A stretch of 64,000 bases of DNA, taken from assembly GCA_963281155.1 (NCBI GenBank), contig CAUJLY010000006.1:2480001-2544000 (forward strand), read 5' to 3'. This DNA is from Rhabditophanes sp. KR3021. Lineage: Eukaryota > Nematoda > Chromadorea > Rhabditida > Alloionematidae. Shown one piece after another: positions 58,876 through 64,000 of the stretch (its first letter is position 1; each line of letters starts with the position of its first letter). A program made the translations under genes and the position numbers. The notes below the pieces were generated by a model. The model was given only the letters and a program-made list of their open reading frames with translations, made no database searches and had not been told where the DNA came from.

Positions 58876-61800
58876 TTTATTAAATATAAATTTATACAAA
58901 ATGCCAACAATTTTCACTAATAACTATATTAATTTTTTCAAAAACAGTTCCATAAGGACTAACAATTCATTTACCAATTCTCCAAAGTAGCATGAAAGCC
59001 AATTTTCTTATTATTGAAAGTGAATAATTTCTCATTTCAGAGACTTATGTGTGATTATCCTTTTTTGTAATAAGTAAATGTGTTAACAATAAATTTATAT
59101 TATCTTCTCATACTCTAGCCATAAAAACTGTGAGCTCTCCAATTTTAAAATTTTAAACTTCAGCGTTAAACTTGAAGGATGTTTGGTTTATTTGACAGCT
59201 TTATAATGGCTTAGATTCATCAAAAAGCTTATCTTGATAAACTTACTTTTGTGAGATTAGACTTTTAATGCTATTTTTAATATCATTAAGTATCCCTAGA
59301 AAGGTTCTAAAAATAGTGATTTTTAAATATTTGCTTGATTGTAAAATATTTCAAGTCCCTTGCATTTCCTTTCACTTCTTTGGTAAAACTTTTCTATGCA
59401 ACAAAAACGATGGGTAAAGCATTTTGTTTGAAATAATCAACAACTGTTGCAGACATTGTCACCGCGCCATTTTTTGTCATAGGAAGATGTAAGAAAAAAT
59501 ATGAGCTACCAAGCCAATACATATACATAAAAAGGGTTCCTTTGACTTAATAATATACACGCAGGTTTTTTTTCCGTTACTTGATGAATTAATATTTGAA
59601 TATATGTGTAAATGTATGTAGACGTTGTCGCCGCAAATTGCTCAGCATTAATTGCGCTAACCCGACCAAATATTTGCGATTTTTCAGTTAAATATATACC
59701 CTTATGCACAACTAGATTGTTGGTGAACAAGGCAAAGTATCATCATCCAATTCCACAGGATGGTATTTTTACATCATCTAAAGTCATCAGTTGAAACGAT
59801 TAATTGTAATCAACCGTTAAATTAAGCTGGAGTGCTAAATGTGTACGTGATGTCAGTAGCTCCTGACAATAAAAGAAAGCGACCTTGACATCAAATTAGC
59901 AAAGCTTAGAGACCTTTTAGCTTGCCATCAAAATGATAGAGGTCGGATCATAAAAGTTGGTTGTTGCGATGACTTTAAAATAAAAACTTTTTTATATCAT
60001 CAAAATTGATTTGTTTATGGCTATTGTTAAAGCGGAAACTTTTATATTATAAACATTGTTAACAACTTCAATGGACAAGGGGCATTTTTTCGATATCAAA
60101 TTAAATTAATTAAAAGGGCTATATATACATTTATATGCACAAATAAATTGTTGAGTATACACACAAATGCCAAGTTAATTCAAGTTAATTCTAGTCAAGT
60201 TAAGTCAATTTATAAGCATACGAACAAAGTAATATCACCCCTTGACATTTAAAAAAGTTCAAATGGTGTCGTAGAATATCCTTTATCTTTTTCACCTTGT
60301 CTGGCAACTTTTGACTTTAAAACTTTTCCATTACGATTTTGGTCAATGTCTTATGCTCATCAAATGTAATCTCTTGACAATCATCATTTCTGTTATTAAA
60401 GTTAAACCGTAAAGACAGTAAAGATGAATAATCATCAAGATCTCACGGGGAAGCAGTCCATGGCTGTCTTTTGTAGATTTGACCTTGTTTTGAAGCGCAA
60501 AAGTATGCTGTGAAGCACAGCGAGAAAGCACTTTTTGTATCTTGCATATGTATATAATCATTGACATCCATTGCTCTCAATTCTCTTTGAACATATCATA
60601 TATATAGATAGATACGTATTATGCGTTTGCTGTCCATCAACGAGATAATGTGAATTGGAAAGATAAGCTTTGCAGTTTTGTAAACAATAAATAGTTACGT
60701 TCATCCATTAATATACTTCCAAAATCAAGTATTCAAAAAAGAAAACAAACTTTTAAATAAACAAATTACAATTTGCACCATTCACATTAATTACACCATT
60801 TCTCAATCCCAAAATACGAATCTATCCAAACTACACAACCCTTACCAATTTTTCTAATTCATCTGTGTTAATGACGCCGATTGAACCTATCTTGACATAT
60901 TTACAAAATGATTTCGTATATTCTTTTTCCACATTACGCATGCTACTTACATCTTATAGATAAAGTAGTGGTATTACACATCTTTTAATTCAAACAAACA
61001 TCCATCCGGACAATTATTTGAATAATGTAAAAGGTAACATGCTTATGTATTTTTTTCAAATGCATATCGCCTTGTTTTTAAGGTTAGTAGAACAACAACT
61101 GTCATTAATAATGTACAAACTAACGGGACTTCATTGTGTCTGATGACCTATCAAATACTAATATATCACGCTTTTGTTGTGTTGATATGTGTTTTGAAGA
61201 AAAATCTATGGACAAGAACATAATCAAAAATTGCTTAAACAAATTGATAATGGTATAATAAAAAATTATGAATGACCTCAATTTTTGGTTGGATATTGCT
61301 CTAATCTAACCACTGAAACGCCATATACACCAGATTATATGAATATCAGCGAATTCCAACTATTCTTCAAGCTTACTTTATGTGTATATTTTTACACTAA
61401 TACTTTTGATGCATTAATTTTGAAATAAAAAAATGAATGTGTACAAATCTAATTAATGCCATTTTCTTTTTCAACTTGATACGTATTTTTATCATTTATA
61501 CAACAACCCTCTCAAAGGGCAGTTATTTCTGTTTTTAAGTAAACCAACTGTCACAAAAGAAAATGAGAACAATGTTGCTTAAAAAAGAAAAATGTATCTG
61601 GTCAAAATTCTTCTCATCAGTTGAGTATTTTTGAAAAATTGATTCCTTGTGATATGTTTTTAATGGCTAATTTGATTTTTAAATTTCGCGCTTCTTTTTA
61701 CTGTAAATGTTTTATGTGCACGATTTAGCACGTCAATCTTAAGTTTAAAATTTGGAACAAAGGATTTATGTTGCTTGATATGTATGTATTTGATGTATGT

Positions 61801-64000
61801 AGTTTTGGTTTTTTAAAATATTTAAACACTATCATTAATACATCTATGTTTAAAAAGTAAACTCAGATTTTTTGCTAAATTAATAACGTATTTTTTGCCA
61901 ATGCTAATTCGAATACCAATCATTTAATAGTCATTGTTTGATTTATAAATTTAGATGCTTGTAAATTTTGAAATACGCTCTTTTTCCTCAGTTCTTTGAT
62001 TTACTTACCAATTCTATTATTCCTTTTGCAATCTATAACCTATTTTCATAGGCTTTTATGAATTGATATATTGCCTACATGTCCTGATCATCATTGTAAC
62101 TTCAATTATAATCGCCTATTGTAAAAAATAAATTGATATATTTAAAAAGCACTTTGAAAAAGTATAACCGCTTCGCTGATTTTTGAGAAAGCTTAATTAT
62201 TTCTAACCTTATGTATGAAGAATGTAACCTACAAAAACATATCTATACTAACTATGCATATAAATGATATTTTTGATCTAAAATAATTATAAGATTACAC
62301 TAACGTTTATTTAAAGATATCTAACGATCATTAAAAGTTTACCCAGAAATATTGAACAAGTTAACAAGCACCATTCAACATAATATTTTTGTTCTCCAGA
62401 ATTTTGTTTGCTGCTTGAGTTTATAAAAATAATGACCCTCTCTTTTTTTGAAAATACAAACTCCATAAGAATTTTATGACCGCACCCACACATGTCAAGC
62501 AAAACCTATGTATAATATTTAAATTTGTTTGTGGTGAAACTGCTTGCGCACTTAGCATTGTTCTGTTTTCGGTAAACGCAAATGTTAAAACGATTTTGAA
62601 AAGAAGTAACTGTTATATTGTACCAATTTAGGTTCTAAATTTAATGGTATTTAAATCAAATTCATTTTATTAATTCAAATTCAAAAGAAAGGTGCTATTG
62701 GAAGACACTTGCCTTATAATATAAATATTTTATTATTAAAGAAAATACATTGCTAACTATTTTTATCTGATCTTTGACAATTGCATCACACACAATTTAG
62801 TATAGTTTGTGATTTTTTGTAACTTAGCGATAAAATCAGGCACACTAAGCTTTTCCTATATCTCAGAATGTTTAAAGTCGCAGGTTAATTTTTTTTGTTA
62901 TATTTTTGCTTTATTGTTGTTTTGTAGTAGAGAGTGCCCACCAAAAGACAAAAATTTAGAACGATAGTTTGTGAAATAGCTTGATAATGATAAGCAATTT
63001 CTTTGCTAGGTCATTCATTCAAATTGGTGTTAATATATATGTCAAATTGTTCAACAAGTATATTTCCCCATAAATACATTTGATACATTTTCTTGTACTA
63101 TATGTTACAATTGATGCTCCTTTATTTTTATAAGTCTAACTAATTTTTTCAATTCTATATGTATGATTCATGCTCTAACTAATTTAGTCACTTTTAATGC
63201 TGAGTAAGCTTATTTATGGCAGGAAATTGTAAGTCTTTGTTGACACTTTATCTTTTTTGTTCAAGATTCATGTTAATTAAAATTCATCAAATAAACTGGA
63301 ATTGGCTGTCAGTAAGAAGCACATCTATTTAAAGTTTGTTTAAACTTACTGTAATCATAGCTAATTCCAAAGCATGCTTGTTATTATCAAAATCATTTGA
63401 ATAATGTTTACATACTTTTTAAGTTTACACTATTGTATGGCTGGGGTTAAGTGTCACAAATTAGGTGTATTTATAAAGAATGTTGATAAGCTGTATTGTA
63501 AATAGCACACATCTAATTGTTCTTGATGGGAACCTTAAGAGAATATACATGAATATATATACTTGTATGTATATTGTTTTAGATGTTACAAAAGTTCCTT
63601 AAAAGACATCAATTATAATGATGATGCAAAGGGTCGGCTTCTTCAATATCGTCTTGTTTTGTCTTTTGATAATTTAGATAGTTTGATAGTTAGTTGTTGT
63701 ATGTTGTCCCCCAAATAGGATGCGCTCAACTTTTTAAGTTAGTCAAATCAAAGGTACCAACATGGCAATTATGTTTAGGCGTAAGCATGCATTCTTTTAG
63801 TTAACCTTTTCGAACTCATCAACTTTTGTATTATGACTTACTCTTTCAGGTAGTTACATTCATAAAAGATATTTGTCTCTTCCATTAGCTTGACAAATGT
63901 CATGGTCATATCGTTTATCTCATACAATATATCTTTTTGAAAGACCTACTGAAATAGAGGCCTGCCATCAGCATGCGCATAATTTGAGTGACCGAATTAA
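58876..64000. other. Intergenic to window end, 5.1 kb, no gene seen
   Basis: AT-rich. ORFs of 60-75 codons (59506-59730, 59612-59794, 60343-60567, 62311-62502) have no splice or leader context and look like chance. Slightly GC-richer patches at about 59.6-59.7, 59.85-59.96 and 60.43-60.53 kb could be regulatory. A short repeated GTTAATTCAA word occurs near 60175-60215. Confidence 0.45.

Noticed and set aside
59506..59794. Overlapping 60- and 74-codon ORFs on both strands
   Set aside because: Mutual shadows in a slightly GC-richer patch; no start or splice context favouring either.
60507..60521. Perfect 6-bp inverted repeat GCTGTG-AAG-CACAGC
   Set aside because: Too short, no extension of the stem and no terminator or microRNA context.
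1..64000. tRNA, rRNA, CRISPR arrays, insertion sequences or prokaryotic operons
   Set aside because: I looked for tRNA T-loop motifs, direct-repeat arrays, transposase motifs and terminal inverted repeats and found none that I can support.

Overview
The window looks like nuclear DNA of a nematode. It is very AT-rich, most introns are tiny (about 38-55 nt, GT...AG, polypyrimidine then TTTTAG or TTTCAG), and several start codons sit a few bases after an unpaired acceptor, as expected where a spliced leader is trans-spliced. The gene content is nematode-like: a tandem-CRD galectin very close to Caenorhabditis LEC-1, a secreted transthyretin-like protein, a ZP/cuticlin-type membrane protein, an atypical soluble guanylate cyclase, a COG-1/NK6 homeobox gene and an UNC-82/NUAK kinase. 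Low GC and short introns would fit a Strongyloides-like lineage; this is inference. All gene models were assembled by hand from splice signals and reading phase.

Layout. 0.4-4.3 kb: a small acidic protein, a secreted Asn/Gln/Thr-rich low-complexity protein and a two-exon microprotein. 5.7-9.4 kb: three divergent genes on the minus strand that look like one GNAT-acetyltransferase-like family. 10.1-17.0 kb: one nine-exon NUAK/UNC-82 kinase gene (1,890 aa in the long form; a 997-aa short form arises if the third exon is read through). 18.5 kb: a 26-bp tandem repeat. 19.2-20.1 kb: galectin. 20.1-26.9 kb: no gene seen. 26.9-30.0 kb: a PTB + SH2 adaptor whose SH2 domain lacks the phosphotyrosine-binding Arg. 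30.7-32.9 kb: an H-NOX guanylate cyclase with an altered catalytic domain. 35.1-37.9 kb: a large, nearly intronless orphan ORF with coding-like debris or exons downstream. 38.3-40.0 kb: a ZP-domain protein. 40-50.4 kb: a 10-kb gene desert with two small coding-like islands. 50.4-54.0 kb: the NK6/COG-1 homeobox gene, whose 3' UTR carries three copies of the lsy-6 seed-match octamer. 54.7-58.9 kb: transthyretin-like protein, a 4-TM protein, a tandem saposin-like protein and a 7-TM receptor. 58.9-64 kb: no gene seen.

The genes do not form one pathway. A sensory-neuron theme is visible (H-NOX cyclase, COG-1-type regulator with lsy-6-like sites, 7-TM receptor), as is a surface/secreted theme (ZP, transthyretin-like, galectin, saposin, N/Q-rich protein). 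The most interesting signals are the three clustered lsy-6 seed matches, the PTB plus pseudo-SH2 adaptor, and the alternative end of the NUAK kinase.
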